Shown: piece after piece, positions 52,779 to 60,927 of the stretch | Position numbering within the stretch: position 1 is the stretch's first letter | Layout: every line of letters begins with the position of its first letter | NCBI GenBank assembly: GCA_002336485.1 | Contig: DDCZ01000047.1 | Coordinates: 1-60,927 of the forward strand | Reading direction: 5' to 3' | Origin: Flavobacteriales bacterium UBA1993 | Lineage (GTDB): Bacteria > Bacteroidota > Bacteroidia > Flavobacteriales_G > Salibacteraceae | Length of the DNA stretch: 60,927 nucleotides | The notes under the pieces: model-generated | Database searches by the model: none | What the model saw: only the letters and a program-made list of their open reading frames with translations | Told to the model about the DNA's origin: nothing | Made by a program: the position numbers and the translations under genes

Positions 52779-53621
52779 TACGGCCAAATCCGCATGAGAC
52801 ACGTTTAGAATCGGTGAGCCAATTTTAGCGTTTTCCGTGACGAAAACGACAAGTGCATAATTGCTCAACTCACCCTCTAGATTGTCTAGAGATAGGGTAA
52901 GGCTCGTCACATTGGAGTTGTTGTTTAGCTGTACTTCCATCCCGTCAAAAGGTGTGATCACCTGACGAATAACGTTGGTATGTTCAAATCCTTCAATGTA
53001 CTTGCCTTGACCATAATATGGGTGGTTCTCATCATTGTCACCATAGTTACGTTGGTCATATCCTGACCCCTCACCCACGACCGTCTTCTCTATAAGGATG
53101 ACGTTCAGTGCAACATTGTCTCCTAAGATCTCTTCTGAAAAATCCATTTCAACATCGATTTCAATGACGTCCTGTTCAATTGCCATGTCCACCTCGATTC
53201 CAAGTTCGGCTTCTTGATGACGGCGTCCTTCCAATATTTCATTCATTCGATCCACACCATAATAAACGGCGCTGCCATCATTGTTGGTGCGATGAACCAA
53301 TGCTAAGGGCGTGTATATGGTCTTATTTACTTGATCAATTAAATACTGAGTATATGGATGATGGAGTGGGCCATACAAGTAATGTGTCATGTGAAAACCA
53401 TCGGATTGTGCTGCCTCGATAGTCTCAATTTCATGATGAGCAAGGGGGCATGCGCCACAAGAAACACTGGTAAATGGCTCAATTAAAAACGCGCGATCAA
53501 ACCCTGAGGTGTCTTCGATAACGATACCATCCATTGGGTGCACGAACTCAATTGGCTCCTTGTTACAGCCTAAGGCCATAAATAGTGAAAGGAGGGTTGA
53601 ATAAAGAATTGCCTTTTTCAT
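52773..53621 (-). CDS. Omp28-related lipoprotein with CxxC motif
   Basis: 282 residues. Lipoprotein signal with Cys19 (LFMALGCNKEP). Next to a thioredoxin-like segment is the motif EPFTSVSCGACPLAHHEIET, with a CxxC pair, as in Omp28-family outer membrane proteins of Bacteroidota. The C-terminal half is beta-rich (IEIDVEMDFSEEILGDNVAL). Omp28 proteins are surface lipoproteins of unknown activity; the CGAC pair suggests thiol chemistry or a structural disulfide. It is divergent from crtZ. Confidence 0.78.
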   Translation of the reverse strand: MKKAILYSTLLSLFMALGCNKEPIEFVHPMDGIVIEDTSGFDRAFLIEPFTSVSCGACPLAHHEIETIEAAQSDGFHMTHYLYGPLHHPYTQYLIDQVNKTIYTPLALVHRTNNDGSAVYYGVDRMNEILEGRRHQEAELGIEVDMAIEQDVIEIDVEMDFSEEILGDNVALNVILIEKTVVGEGSGYDQRNYGDNDENHPYYGQGKYIEGFEHTNVIRQVITPFDGMEVQLNNNSNVTSLTLSLDNLEGELSNYALVVFVTENAKIGSPILNVSHADLAVL

Positions 53622-53747
53622 AGAAGGTTTAGAAGAATGAAGTTTCTGATTCTTACAAGCTGACGTTGTAAAGTTCTCGCAAGCACAGAAGTTTTATTTT
53701 ATCTCAAATTAAACAGTTTCAATTCTACGATTGTTTACTTCGCATAA

Positions 53748-54212
53748 ATGGAATGGCCCAAATACATTGGTACGATCATCTTAGCGTTCGCTTCAATGGA
53801 AGGTATCGCATGGGCCATGCATAAATTTGTCATGCACGGAGTGGGATGGACGCTTCACCGCGATCACCATGAGCCAAGTAAAAAGAAAGTGGAACGAAAC
53901 GATCTCTACTTGTTCATTTTCGCAATTCCCTCCTGGTTATTGATAATGTTTGGCTCCATGAATGGTATGAATCTCCTGGTTTCGATTGGAGTTGGCATTC
54001 TCCTCTATGGCTTTTGTTACTTCATCGTTCATGATGTAATCATCCACCAACGATTTCCTTACCTGAGGCGGCAAAATAACTTTTACATTCGGGCCATTCG
54101 CAAGGCACACAAAATACACCATAAGCACATCGATCGTTTTGATGGAGAATGTTTTGGCATGTTGATCGTTCCATGGAAGTATTATCGTGAGGCCTTAAAA
54201 AAACCCTCTTAG
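53748..54212 (+). CDS. crtZ: Beta-carotene hydroxylase (CrtZ)
   Basis: 154 residues, membrane-bound di-iron hydroxylase of the fatty-acid-hydroxylase/sterol-desaturase superfamily. His clusters: HKFVMHG, HRDHH, FIVHDVIIHQR and HKIHHKH, all as in CrtZ. About four TM helices. It adds 3-hydroxyls to beta-carotene to give zeaxanthin. It ends ...KKPS-TAG; the downstream lycopene cyclase continues in the same frame immediately after this TAG, with no standard start codon, so the two may be expressed as a coupled or fused unit. Confidence 0.92.
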   Translation: MEWPKYIGTIILAFASMEGIAWAMHKFVMHGVGWTLHRDHHEPSKKKVERNDLYLFIFAIPSWLLIMFGSMNGMNLLVSIGVGILLYGFCYFIVHDVIIHQRFPYLRRQNNFYIRAIRKAHKIHHKHIDRFDGECFGMLIVPWKYYREALKKPS

Positions 54213-54932
54213 ATCATCCCGTTCCCAGACCAATACCACTATCTGATCATCAACGCCCTGATCGTCGCCTACCCACTCGCTCAGAGTTACGAAAGAAGGC
54301 TCCGATTTTTGCGAAATTGGAGAGCGATTTTTGCATCTACCGCAATTGTTGGTTCCATATTCTTGATGTGGGACGAACTCTTCACCGCACTCGAAGTTTG
54401 GGGGTTTAATGAACGCTACTTAAGCGGCTTTTACCTGGGAAGGTTGCCAATTGAGGAATACGGATTTTTCATTACCGTTCCGTTCGCATGCCTATTCATA
54501 CATGAGGTCCTCCGGTATTTTGTGCCTAGAGATATTCTTTTTCCATATCGACATGCACTCACCTGGTTCTTTCTTATTCTCACTGGCGTTCTCGGCATTT
54601 ATTTCTACCCTAGGATCTACTCATCAAGCGTGTTTTTTCTTTGTGCTCTGCTCCTTGTTTTACAACTGCTCATTTTCAGATCAAACTGGCTGGGGCGGTT
54701 TTATTTAACCTACATCGTTTGTATGATTCCATTCACTGTTCTCAATGGCTGGTTGACAGGTGCATTCACCGAAGAGCCCATAGTTTGGTACAACAACTTT
54801 GAAAACGCCAATCTTCGACTTGGCACAATTCCGATTGAAGATGCCTTCTATCAATTGGCATACTTAATGCTTATTGTATGGATATATGAACGAAATAAGC
54901 TTCAAAGGCATTCAGAAAATTCTATCAATTGA
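54213..54932 (+). CDS. Lycopene beta-cyclase, CrtYcd type, start unresolved
   Basis: About 239 residues. Both repeats of the heterodimer-type cyclase are present in one chain: first PxEE motif GRLPIEEYGFF, second IPIEDAFYQ, with six to seven TM helices. It closes the beta-rings of lycopene for CrtZ. Homology (QYHYLIINALIVAYPLAQSY-ERRLRF) extends upstream of the first standard codon, a TTG at 54309, right up to the crtZ stop at 54210-54212; only ATC (54213, 54216) or CTG (54243, 54258) could start the whole protein. It is in the same frame as crtZ. Options are near-cognate initiation, readthrough of TAG, or a split fusion gene. The TTG start would lose the first helix. Confidence 0.75.
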   Translation: MIPFPDQYHYLIINALIVAYPLAQSYERRLRFLRNWRAIFASTAIVGSIFLMWDELFTALEVWGFNERYLSGFYLGRLPIEEYGFFITVPFACLFIHEVLRYFVPRDILFPYRHALTWFFLILTGVLGIYFYPRIYSSSVFFLCALLLVLQLLIFRSNWLGRFYLTYIVCMIPFTVLNGWLTGAFTEEPIVWYNNFENANLRLGTIPIEDAFYQLAYLMLIVWIYERNKLQRHSENSIN

Positions 54933-54941
54933 GAACTTCAC

Positions 54942-54949
54942 TACCTTTG
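54942..54949 (+). promoter_or_regulatory. Putative -7 box
   Basis: TACCTTTG (consensus TAnnTTTG), 23 bases before the ATG at 54973 of the small exported protein. No -33 TTG at the expected distance. Confidence 0.4.
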
Positions 54950-54972
54950 TTGCTTCGAAAACTTGCCATCCT

Positions 54973-55392
54973 ATGAAGTATGTGATTGTAATTATTGCCC
55001 TTGTTGCCAGTTTAGCTGGATTTGCCCAGGACACTACCATGGTTTTTAGATCATCTAATGTGAATTTAAACTTGCGCGGTGAGAATACGCAGAAGCAATT
55101 GGATGACCCTATTACAATTCGAGTCGACTTAGAGAACAAAACGCTCACTATTGAGTCGACAATGCCAGAGATCAAAGAATTGTTTCGAAATCAAATGACA
55201 CAACCAATTACCCAAACCATGGGCGAACTTGGTGATGAATTCAGCCTGACAATTGACAAGAATATTTTCGCTCACTTTTATCTTGATGACCGTAAATTAG
55301 TCATGTTTACAAGAAACGACATTCACCCTTTAAAGTGGGGAATCATGCTGAAAGAGGTAAAAGAAGAGATGCCCGAGACTTCGGCCGAGTAG
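54973..55392 (+). CDS. Small exported protein, unknown
   Basis: 139 residues from the ATG at 54973, which starts a signal peptide (YVIVIIALVASLAGFAQ). The mature part is beta-strand-rich with alternating hydrophobic residues (TMVFRSSNVNLNLRGENTQK; DPITIRVDLENKTLTIESTM) and a helical MPEIKELFRNQMTQPITQ. The remainder shows no recognised domain. The longer frame upstream overlaps the cyclase gene and lacks a signal. The stop abuts the convergent membrane-protein gene with no gap. Confidence 0.62.
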   Translation: MKYVIVIIALVASLAGFAQDTTMVFRSSNVNLNLRGENTQKQLDDPITIRVDLENKTLTIESTMPEIKELFRNQMTQPITQTMGELGDEFSLTIDKNIFAHFYLDDRKLVMFTRNDIHPLKWGIMLKEVKEEMPETSAE

Positions 55393-56007
55393 TTATCCCC
55401 AGCCCATAATTACGGGAAAATACACCGTGACGAAACCTGTCACCCAACCCAAATATATTTGTTTGAGGTTATGTGATTCTAGGATATATCTGGCGCTACC
55501 AACCAATCCGCTAGCAATAATCCCAAAGACTACAAAGTTGATAAGTGGCAAATCATACAATTGAGCCATGCCATAGATCGAGGCGGTAATACCACCCATT
55601 CCCACCATATGTATACTAATCTTGGTGAAGAAATTAAAGACAAGTGCAAGAGCTACCGCAACGCTGCTTCCCAGAAAAAGTGAATAAATGATTGTGGGCA
55701 TGTAAATGTCACGGAGTAGCCAGTAATTTGTCAAATAGAAGAATAAGGCAAATGTGAAAGGAACGATTCGATCTTCTCGTGTCTCAAGCTGGATCGAGCT
55801 CACCATATTCTTCCATCTTAAAAACAAGGTAAACAGGAATGGGATGATCGCCGTATTAATAAAAATCCAACTGACTAAAAAAATCTGTTTATCGAATGGC
55901 GTGGTACTAGCAATAAATCCATTCAGCGCAAAAACGATGACCAATCCTGATGTTGGCAGGAAAATCGGATGAAAAATATAGGATAAAATTTGGGCAGCAA
56001 TTCTCAT
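55393..56007 (-). CDS. Conserved membrane protein, PAP2-like C-terminus
   Basis: 204 residues, about six to seven TM helices. The C-terminal ARYILESHNLKQIYLGWVTG resembles the end of PAP2-type phosphatase proteins (His followed by a Gly-rich turn), but the first PAP2 catalytic motif is not visible, so activity is doubtful. In Bacteroidota a protein of this type follows rpoN, as here: its start overlaps the rpoN stop by four bases. The function is unknown. Confidence 0.72.
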   Translation of the reverse strand: MRIAAQILSYIFHPIFLPTSGLVIVFALNGFIASTTPFDKQIFLVSWIFINTAIIPFLFTLFLRWKNMVSSIQLETREDRIVPFTFALFFYLTNYWLLRDIYMPTIIYSLFLGSSVAVALALVFNFFTKISIHMVGMGGITASIYGMAQLYDLPLINFVVFGIIASGLVGSARYILESHNLKQIYLGWVTGFVTVYFPVIMGWG

Positions 56008-57464
56008 AACTCCTTTCTTAACCTGGCTACTGGAATATCTAGTTGCTCGCGATATTTAGCAACCGTTCTTCTGGCAATATTGTATCCCTTACCCTTCAAT
56101 TCTTTGGCAAGATTTTCATCCGTCCAAGGCTTGCGTTTGTCCTCAGAAACTATGAGATCTTGCAATATTTTTTTCACTTCCCTTGTGCTAACCTCTTCTC
56201 CATCGTCATTAGTTAAGGACTCGGAAAAGAAATATTTCACGGAAAACGTTCCAAATGACGTTTGAATGTATTTGCTATTCGAAACACGACTAATGGTACT
56301 GATATCCATATGTATAATGTCGGCAATATCCTTCAATATCATGGGCCGCAACTTAGTTTCGTCTCCAGTTTTGAAGTACTCAATTTGATAGTCAACTATT
56401 GCTTGCATAGAGCGTGTAAGCGTATCATGTCTTTGTCTAATCGCATCAACAAACCACTTTGCACTATCCAATTTTTGCTTTACAAAAGTCATCGCGTCTC
56501 TTTGTGCCTTAGTCGGCGCTCCCTTGATTCGAGCAAAGTCATCGAGCATATCCATGTACTTTCTACTGATCCGTAAATCAGGAACATTTCTGCCGTTCAG
56601 AATTACGCGCAATTCATCTCCTTCACTTACCAATTGAAAATCGGGCACGACTTGCTCCACAGGACGAGCAGACTCATTCATAGAGTTGCCGGGTTTCGGA
56701 TTCAAGTTCACTATCTCCTCAATGGCATCCTTCAAGTCGTCATCATCTATTTCCAGGCGACTGGTGATTTTGCTATAATGCTTCTTCACAAATTCATCGT
56801 AGAATTTTTCAAGAATTACTGTCGCGGTCTTCACCGTAACCGAGTTAGGCCGTCTTTTTATTTGAAGCAAAAGACATTCCTGCAGATCGCGGGCACCGAT
56901 ACCCGCCGGCTCCATGTTGTGGATTTGCTTTTGCAATAGCCCTTCAACCTCCTCTTCGGATGTCATTAAGCCTTGTGTGAATGCTAGATCATCTACAATT
57001 GCACTGATCTCCCTCCGCAAATAACCGCTATCATCTAGGCTCCCAACCAGGTGTTGACATATGAACAACTGATTTTCAGGCATTTTTCGCAGCTGCAATT
57101 GCGCAATAAGTCGATCGTGAAAAGTGGCGGCCGAACCAAAAGGCACGCTCTTCTCCTCGTCGTCCTTGCTGTAATTATTGGCCTCGTACTTGTATGCCGG
57201 TGTCTCGTCATCATCGGTGTAGTCGCTGAAGTCGAATTCTTGTTCCGATTGACTCAGTTCGTCTCCGAGTTGATCGTCAGATTCAGAATCGTACTCGGAT
57301 TCTTCCTTTTCGCGCCCTTCCTCAAGAGCCGGATTAACTTCAATCTCCTCTTTCACTCGAGCCTCCATGGCTTGCGTTGGCAACTGAAGCATTTTCATCA
57401 GTTGAATCTGCTGGGGACTCAACTTTTGAAGAAGTTTTTGCTCTAATGATTGCTTCATTGCCAT
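56004..57464 (-). CDS. rpoN: RNA polymerase sigma-54 factor
   Basis: About 486 residues from the ATG at 57464 (MAMKQSLEQKLLQKLSPQQI). Region I is the Gln-rich N-terminus (QIQLMKMLQLPTQAMEARVK) for activator response. An acidic linker follows (EKEESEYDSESDDQLGDELS). The core-binding domain then runs from PFGSAATFHDRLIAQLQL onward, and the C-terminal DNA-binding domain carries the RpoN box (ARRTVAKYREQL with IPVARLRKEL). It directs RNA polymerase to -24/-12 promoters with AAA+ activators. The upstream frame to 57584 lacks homology. asnS follows further upstream, a gene order usual in Bacteroidota. Confidence 0.95.
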   Translation of the reverse strand: MAMKQSLEQKLLQKLSPQQIQLMKMLQLPTQAMEARVKEEIEVNPALEEGREKEESEYDSESDDQLGDELSQSEQEFDFSDYTDDDETPAYKYEANNYSKDDEEKSVPFGSAATFHDRLIAQLQLRKMPENQLFICQHLVGSLDDSGYLRREISAIVDDLAFTQGLMTSEEEVEGLLQKQIHNMEPAGIGARDLQECLLLQIKRRPNSVTVKTATVILEKFYDEFVKKHYSKITSRLEIDDDDLKDAIEEIVNLNPKPGNSMNESARPVEQVVPDFQLVSEGDELRVILNGRNVPDLRISRKYMDMLDDFARIKGAPTKAQRDAMTFVKQKLDSAKWFVDAIRQRHDTLTRSMQAIVDYQIEYFKTGDETKLRPMILKDIADIIHMDISTISRVSNSKYIQTSFGTFSVKYFFSESLTNDDGEEVSTREVKKILQDLIVSEDKRKPWTDENLAKELKGKGYNIARRTVAKYREQLDIPVARLRKEL

Positions 57465-57590
57465 GCCCGAAAAATAGGAATTGCGGGGGTTAGAAATCGT
57501 AAAAAGTGAATCAAATAGCCCTCCTAACCGAAAAGACTTGAGCATATTTCCAATACAATCCATCATTCTCAACCACTTCTGCATCTTTTA

Positions 57591-57598
57591 TAGCTTTG
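57591..57598 (+). promoter_or_regulatory. Putative -7 box
   Basis: TAGCTTTG (consensus TAnnTTTG), 16 bases before the ATG at 57615. No clear -33 element; it lies between divergent rpoN and the small exported protein. Confidence 0.4.
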
Positions 57599-57614
57599 GT
57601 AAAATGCTCTGATT

Positions 57615-58097
57615 ATGAAGTTTCCTTCGCTCATGCTGCTCTTGGCAATCTCGCTGTATTCTTTTATCCCTGATCCAGAAACTAGTATTGAATCAATAAA
57701 ACTTCATAATGGAGGAAGTCCTATGTATGTGTATTACATCAAGGGTGAAGACGGCGCTATGGTCTTGGATAAACTTCTTGAAATGGCCAACAAAAAACGC
57801 AAGACAAACGCACACTACTCGATTCGAAAACTCACCGTTCCGGGAATCGAAAAACCGATCAAGCTAAGTATAAATGATGGCGTTCGAATTATCGAAAACG
57901 AATGTTTCTCAGGTTTTCGCACGTTCACATCCACCAAGAAACGCAAGGAGATAATCGCGAATATGACGGAAAAAGATTCCCGTTCGATTATGATTTATGT
58001 AAACGAAAACAGGTTGAAGTACACCCCGGCAATCGGCTCGGAAGCTGAGAATGAAGCGATGCAGCTTTACTTTGATTCCTTAATTAGTTCGGACTAA
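57615..58097 (+). CDS. Hypothetical protein with N-terminal signal
   Basis: 160 residues. The first 18 (FPSLMLLLAISLYSFI) are hydrophobic like a signal peptide. The remainder is alpha/beta with many Lys and Ile (KGEDGAMVLDKLLEMANKKR; NDGVRIIENECFSGFRTFTS) and one Cys. I recognise no family. It is inserted on the plus strand between rpoN and asnS, which are usually adjacent. Its stop overlaps the asnS stop by four bases (CTAA). Confidence 0.55.
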   Translation: MKFPSLMLLLAISLYSFIPDPETSIESIKLHNGGSPMYVYYIKGEDGAMVLDKLLEMANKKRKTNAHYSIRKLTVPGIEKPIKLSINDGVRIIENECFSGFRTFTSTKKRKEIIANMTEKDSRSIMIYVNENRLKYTPAIGSEAENEAMQLYFDSLISSD

Positions 58098-59515
58098 AAG
58101 TCTGCACTTTTTGGTGTGCGGGGAAAGGGGATTACGTCTCGGATATTGTTCATGCCCGTAACGAACGAAACCAACCGTTCGAACCCGAGGCCATAGCCGC
58201 TGTGCACACACGTTCCGAACTTTCGAGTCTCTAGATACCACCAGAGCGATTCTTCTTCAATTCCGAATTCTTCAATCTTACTTTTCAATACATCGTAACG
58301 CTCTTCACGCTGCGATCCGCCTACAATTTCTCCAATTCCTGGAAAAAGAATATCCATTGCTCGCACCGTTTTGCCATCTTCATTGAGTCGCATGTAGAAT
58401 GCCTTTATCGACGCTGGATAATCGTATAAAATTACCGGTTTCCCAAAGTGCTTCTCCACCAAAAAGCGCTCGTGCTCACTTTGAAGATCCGCGCCCCACT
58501 CCTCAATCAAATACTTGAATTTCTTTTTCTTGTTTGGTTTTGAGTTCCTTAATATTTCAATCGCCTCAGTATAGCTACAACGGACGAAATCGTTGTTCGC
58601 GACAAACTCCAACTTCTCCAACAGTGGTATTGTACGCTTGTCCTGAGGAAGCTGCTTTTCCTCATTTGCCTGTCTATCAGCTAATAATTGAAGATCCTCG
58701 CGGCAATGCTCCAAGGTATATTGGATTACATACTTCAAGTTGTCTTCAGCCAACTGCATATTGTCTTGCAAATCATTGAACGCAACCTCAGGTTCAATCA
58801 TCCAAAACTCAGCAAGGTGTCTTGTTGTATTCGAATTTTCAGCTCGAAACGTAGGGCCAAACGTGTATATCTTGCTTAATCCTAAGGCAAAGAGCTCACC
58901 TTCCAGCTGACCCGAAACGGTCAAGTTTGTCTCTTTTCCGAAAAAGTCTTCCTTCCAATCCACTTCACCTGATTCGGTTTTTGGAGGGGAAGCAGGGTCC
59001 AAGGTTGACACACGGAACATTTCTCCCGCCCCTTCAGCATCAGAGCCTGTGACAATGGGTGTATGCACCTGAAAAAAACCATTGTCGTTGAAATACTTAT
59101 GTGTTGCAAATTGTAGCGCGTGACGGATGCGAAAAACTGCCCCGAAGGTTTGGGTTCGCGGACGCAAGTGGGCGATTTCTCGGAGAAATTCCAAAGAATG
59201 CTTTTTAGGCTGCAAAGGAAACTCCTCTGGATTTGCGTCGCCTAATATCTCGATGTTTTGGACCACCATTTCGATGCGCTGTCCACCACCTTGTGATTCG
59301 ATAATTTCTCCTTCAACTTTAACACAAGCGCCTGTCGTGATTCGTTTTAAGAGGGACTCATCTGTTTCTTCAAAATTTACAACTGCTTGTAAATTCTGGG
59401 CGCAACTGCCATCATTAATCGCAACAAAGCGATTACTTCTAAATGTGCGCACCCAGCCCTGAATGATAACGCGTGAACCTATTGGCTCGTTTGCAACTAA
59501 CTCCTTGATATTCAT
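58094..59515 (-). CDS. asnS: Asparagine-tRNA ligase
   Basis: 473 residues, class II synthetase. N-terminal OB fold anticodon-binding domain (about 15-105; VIIQGWVRTFRSNRFVAIND). Catalytic domain with motif 2 (TFGPTFRAENSNTTRHLAEF) and motif 3 (GYGLGFERLVSFV). The insertion and EPEVAF block are typical of AsnRS rather than AspRS. I chose the ATG at 59515 (MNIKELVANE). It charges tRNA-Asn with Asn. On the minus strand it precedes rpoN, with one plus-strand gene between. Confidence 0.95.
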   Translation of the reverse strand: MNIKELVANEPIGSRVIIQGWVRTFRSNRFVAINDGSCAQNLQAVVNFEETDESLLKRITTGACVKVEGEIIESQGGGQRIEMVVQNIEILGDANPEEFPLQPKKHSLEFLREIAHLRPRTQTFGAVFRIRHALQFATHKYFNDNGFFQVHTPIVTGSDAEGAGEMFRVSTLDPASPPKTESGEVDWKEDFFGKETNLTVSGQLEGELFALGLSKIYTFGPTFRAENSNTTRHLAEFWMIEPEVAFNDLQDNMQLAEDNLKYVIQYTLEHCREDLQLLADRQANEEKQLPQDKRTIPLLEKLEFVANNDFVRCSYTEAIEILRNSKPNKKKKFKYLIEEWGADLQSEHERFLVEKHFGKPVILYDYPASIKAFYMRLNEDGKTVRAMDILFPGIGEIVGGSQREERYDVLKSKIEEFGIEEESLWWYLETRKFGTCVHSGYGLGFERLVSFVTGMNNIRDVIPFPRTPKSADF

Positions 59516-59569
59516 ATCCAATCTAATTGAAGGCTGCAAAGGAAAGAAGTATGATCGAAAATTGGCAGC

Positions 59570-60058
59570 TTATTTCACCTTGGATAACCAAAGTCTTGTA
59601 ACCGTGCGTTGATCGGAATTCAAGGTTTGGGAAAAATATGCCGCAAGGCTCGTGTCAGAGGTGATTTCGAACGGCATTTCAAAAGAGGCATTGGGCGGTT
59701 GTTTATTCGTGTCAAACGCATCGAAGGCAACGAAGGATGTGTCGGTTGAGCCATAGTTTGAGGAATTCACTTGATTGGTCACCACACCACTATAATTGAC
59801 ATACTTCAGAATGAAGGATGTGTCGGCTCCACACTCGATCAGCAAATCATAATAGTAGGTTGGGCGTGTGTTCAAATAAGTCGTGTCCAAGGAGTCTACA
59901 TGTGTCTCGACCCACACTGAATCGCTCTGCCAATGCCCAACAAGGCTTTCGTCAACTTCACAAAAGCGCACATGCTTCGGCACGGGATCTTTGATGTCCA
60001 CTATCTTCTCGCAGCCTACAAGCGCCACCAGAATTATTATTGGAAAAAACTTCTTCAT
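59570..60058 (-). CDS. Hypothetical lipoprotein
   Basis: 162 residues from the ATG at 60058. Lipoprotein signal with Cys16 (IIILVALVGCEKI). The mature protein resembles a small beta-rich lipocalin/META-like secreted domain (LVGHWQSDSVWVETHVDSLD ... LAAYFSQTLNSDQRTVT), but I cannot name a family. A longer start at 60148 would disrupt the signal peptide. A TACGTTTG box lies upstream at 60121-60114. The function is unknown. Confidence 0.6.
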   Translation of the reverse strand: MKKFFPIIILVALVGCEKIVDIKDPVPKHVRFCEVDESLVGHWQSDSVWVETHVDSLDTTYLNTRPTYYYDLLIECGADTSFILKYVNYSGVVTNQVNSSNYGSTDTSFVAFDAFDTNKQPPNASFEMPFEITSDTSLAAYFSQTLNSDQRTVTRLWLSKVK

Positions 60059-60113
60059 CAGGTATATGGATCGCAACTGGTCAATGAATCTAACGCCATT
60101 CTTATTGATGCGA

Positions 60114-60121
60114 CAAACGTA
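60114..60121 (-). promoter_or_regulatory. Putative -7 box of the lipoprotein gene
   Basis: TACGTTTG on the minus strand (consensus TAnnTTTG). A TTG occurs 24 bases further upstream, one base beyond the usual spacing. Confidence 0.35.
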
Positions 60122-60249
60122 AATATATACGCTTTGGTATCCTGCCAATTCTCGGTTTTATAGCTCAGAAATGCGCCGTAATTGATGAGAGTCGCAAATC
60201 GCAGAACTCAAATTGAGTTCCAATGCACTTTTTACCATTAACCTTGCTC

Positions 60250-60690
60250 ATGGATTGGATAGAAATTGGTCTGGTTGGATTGTTTATTGCCGCTTTTTTG
60301 TCCGCAACAATAATTCCGTTTAGTTCAGAATTATTGTTTCTAGCGTTTTTATCATCTGGATTCCCCCTTCTTTCTTGTGTAATTGTAGCCAGCGCAGGAA
60401 ACACCCTTGGTGGAATGTCAAGCTATGGATTAGGGCGTCTCGGAAATCATGAAAAAATTCTCAAATACGCTGGTGTTTCTTCCAATTCTACACGACGTTG
60501 GGATGGCGCTGCCAAGCGCTATGGCTCTGTTCTAGCACTACTTTGCTGGACTCCTATATTCGGAGATATTATCGCTGTTTCGCTCGGATTATTCAAGACC
60601 CCCTTTGTGCCTGTTTTGGGATTTATGACCGTTGGAAAAACTGCGAGATATGCAGTGATCGCGATAATTCATTTAAAATTAGCAGCCTAA
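60250..60690 (+). CDS. YqaA/DedA-like membrane protein (VTT domain)
   Basis: About 146 residues from the ATG at 60250 (MDWIEIGLVGLFIAAFLSAT). About four hydrophobic spans with the VTT/SNARE-associated motifs: FSSELLFLAFLSSG, AGNTLGGMSSYGLGRLG (G-x3-G-x3-Y-x2-G), and WTPIFGDIIAVSLGLFKTPF. YqaA-like members are short relatives of DedA, thought to help move lipids or maintain membrane potential. The function is inferred from family. Confidence 0.82.
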   Translation: MDWIEIGLVGLFIAAFLSATIIPFSSELLFLAFLSSGFPLLSCVIVASAGNTLGGMSSYGLGRLGNHEKILKYAGVSSNSTRRWDGAAKRYGSVLALLCWTPIFGDIIAVSLGLFKTPFVPVLGFMTVGKTARYAVIAIIHLKLAA

Positions 60691-60741
60691 GGCCCTGATA
60701 CTGCGTGTCTTTGTCTCTTGTCTTAATTGGGATCTCTTACC

Positions 60742-60927
60742 TTGGGTACTAAATATTCACTTTCTGGACTTCTGTTCATCTTGGCTGTGGCGTTCACAAC
60801 CAGCAACACTTATGCGCAAAATAGGTATTGGGTTGCGGACGTAGCTGCAGATTGGAGCAGCGATAATTGGTCAGGCAGTTCGAATGGTGCTCCAGATGGA
60901 GGCGGGCCTCCGATTTTAACTGAGAGC
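60742..60927 (+). CDS. Secreted protein, 3' end outside window
   Basis: A TTG at 60742 opens a frame that stays open to the right edge. The first 25 residues form a signal peptide (YSLSGLLFILAVAFTTSNTY-AQ). The mature start NRYWVADVAADWSSDNWSGS is the typical beginning of large Bacteroidota surface proteins that often end in a T9SS tail; that end is not visible. The start codon is uncertain because no ATG is available. Confidence 0.5.
   Translation, partial: MGTKYSLSGLLFILAVAFTTSNTYAQNRYWVADVAADWSSDNWSGSSNGAPDGGGPPILTES

Noticed and set aside
54195..54212. A-rich slippery heptamer (A AAA AAA) at the end of crtZ as a frameshift site joining it to the cyclase
   Set aside because: The cyclase continues in the same frame as crtZ, so a -1 shift would lead away from it; only the TAG matters.

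Overview
The window is a gene-dense chromosomal segment from a member of the Bacteroidota, most probably a marine-type Flavobacteriales (Cryomorphaceae/Schleiferiaceae-like). The lineage call rests on several secreted proteins with type IX secretion (T9SS) sorting tails, a giant SBBP/PKD protein with a gliding-motility type B C-terminus, promoters of the Bacteroidota type (TTG-N17-23-TAnnTTTG), a long 629-residue PurF-like amidotransferase, a primase whose zinc ribbon has lost its ligands, a zeaxanthin-type carotenoid pair, and the remnant of the panD/flippase gene order usual in this group. There is no rRNA, CRISPR array, phage or intact insertion sequence; one initiator tRNA is present.

Layout. 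1-6.1 kb: unknown, membrane and methyltransferase genes and a 734-residue secreted protein. 6.1-12.7 kb: a minus-strand heavy-metal efflux operon (His-rich protein, RND pump fused to its TolC-type outer-membrane factor, membrane-fusion lipoprotein, metal-binding lipoprotein), followed by an orphan T9SS tail. 12.8-16.2 kb: two tandem Cys-rich lipoproteins, a truncated panD, then an overlapping operon flippase/rfaE2/sufE/SufT-like/DUF2480. 16.2-25.6 kb: SPOR-like protein, TonB-dependent receptor, PurF-like enzyme and the giant T9SS protein. 25.6-32.6 kb: 3-hydroxyanthranilate dioxygenase and an ALDH8/aminomuconate-type dehydrogenase (kynurenine catabolism) flanking a two-component system that shares a divergent promoter region, with three tandem 10-bp repeats, with a small secreted protein.

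32.6-43.6 kb: T9SS protein, ABM-domain monooxygenase, PaaZ, a small secreted protein and PaaY (phenylacetate branch), initiator tRNA, CPBP protease, SDR, flotillin with NfeD-like partner, and pheT. 43.7-50 kb: phenylalanine hydroxylase, alpha/beta hydrolase, MORN-type lipoprotein, dTDP-glucose dehydratase, primase, MscS channel. 50-60.9 kb: T9SS protein, ALDH7-type dehydrogenase, Omp28-like lipoprotein, crtZ and a lycopene cyclase lying in the same frame separated by a single TAG, rpoN with its membrane-protein partner, asnS, and a YqaA/DedA-like protein; the right edge cuts a secreted protein.

The points most worth following are: the crtZ-TAG-cyclase junction, where no standard start codon exists for the cyclase; the operator-like triple repeat centred between two divergent -7 boxes; the RND-TolC fusion, which keeps an apparent signal peptide at the junction; and the gene fossils (panD, T9SS tail). 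Genes are packed tightly: seven of eleven convergent pairs overlap or abut at their stop codons.
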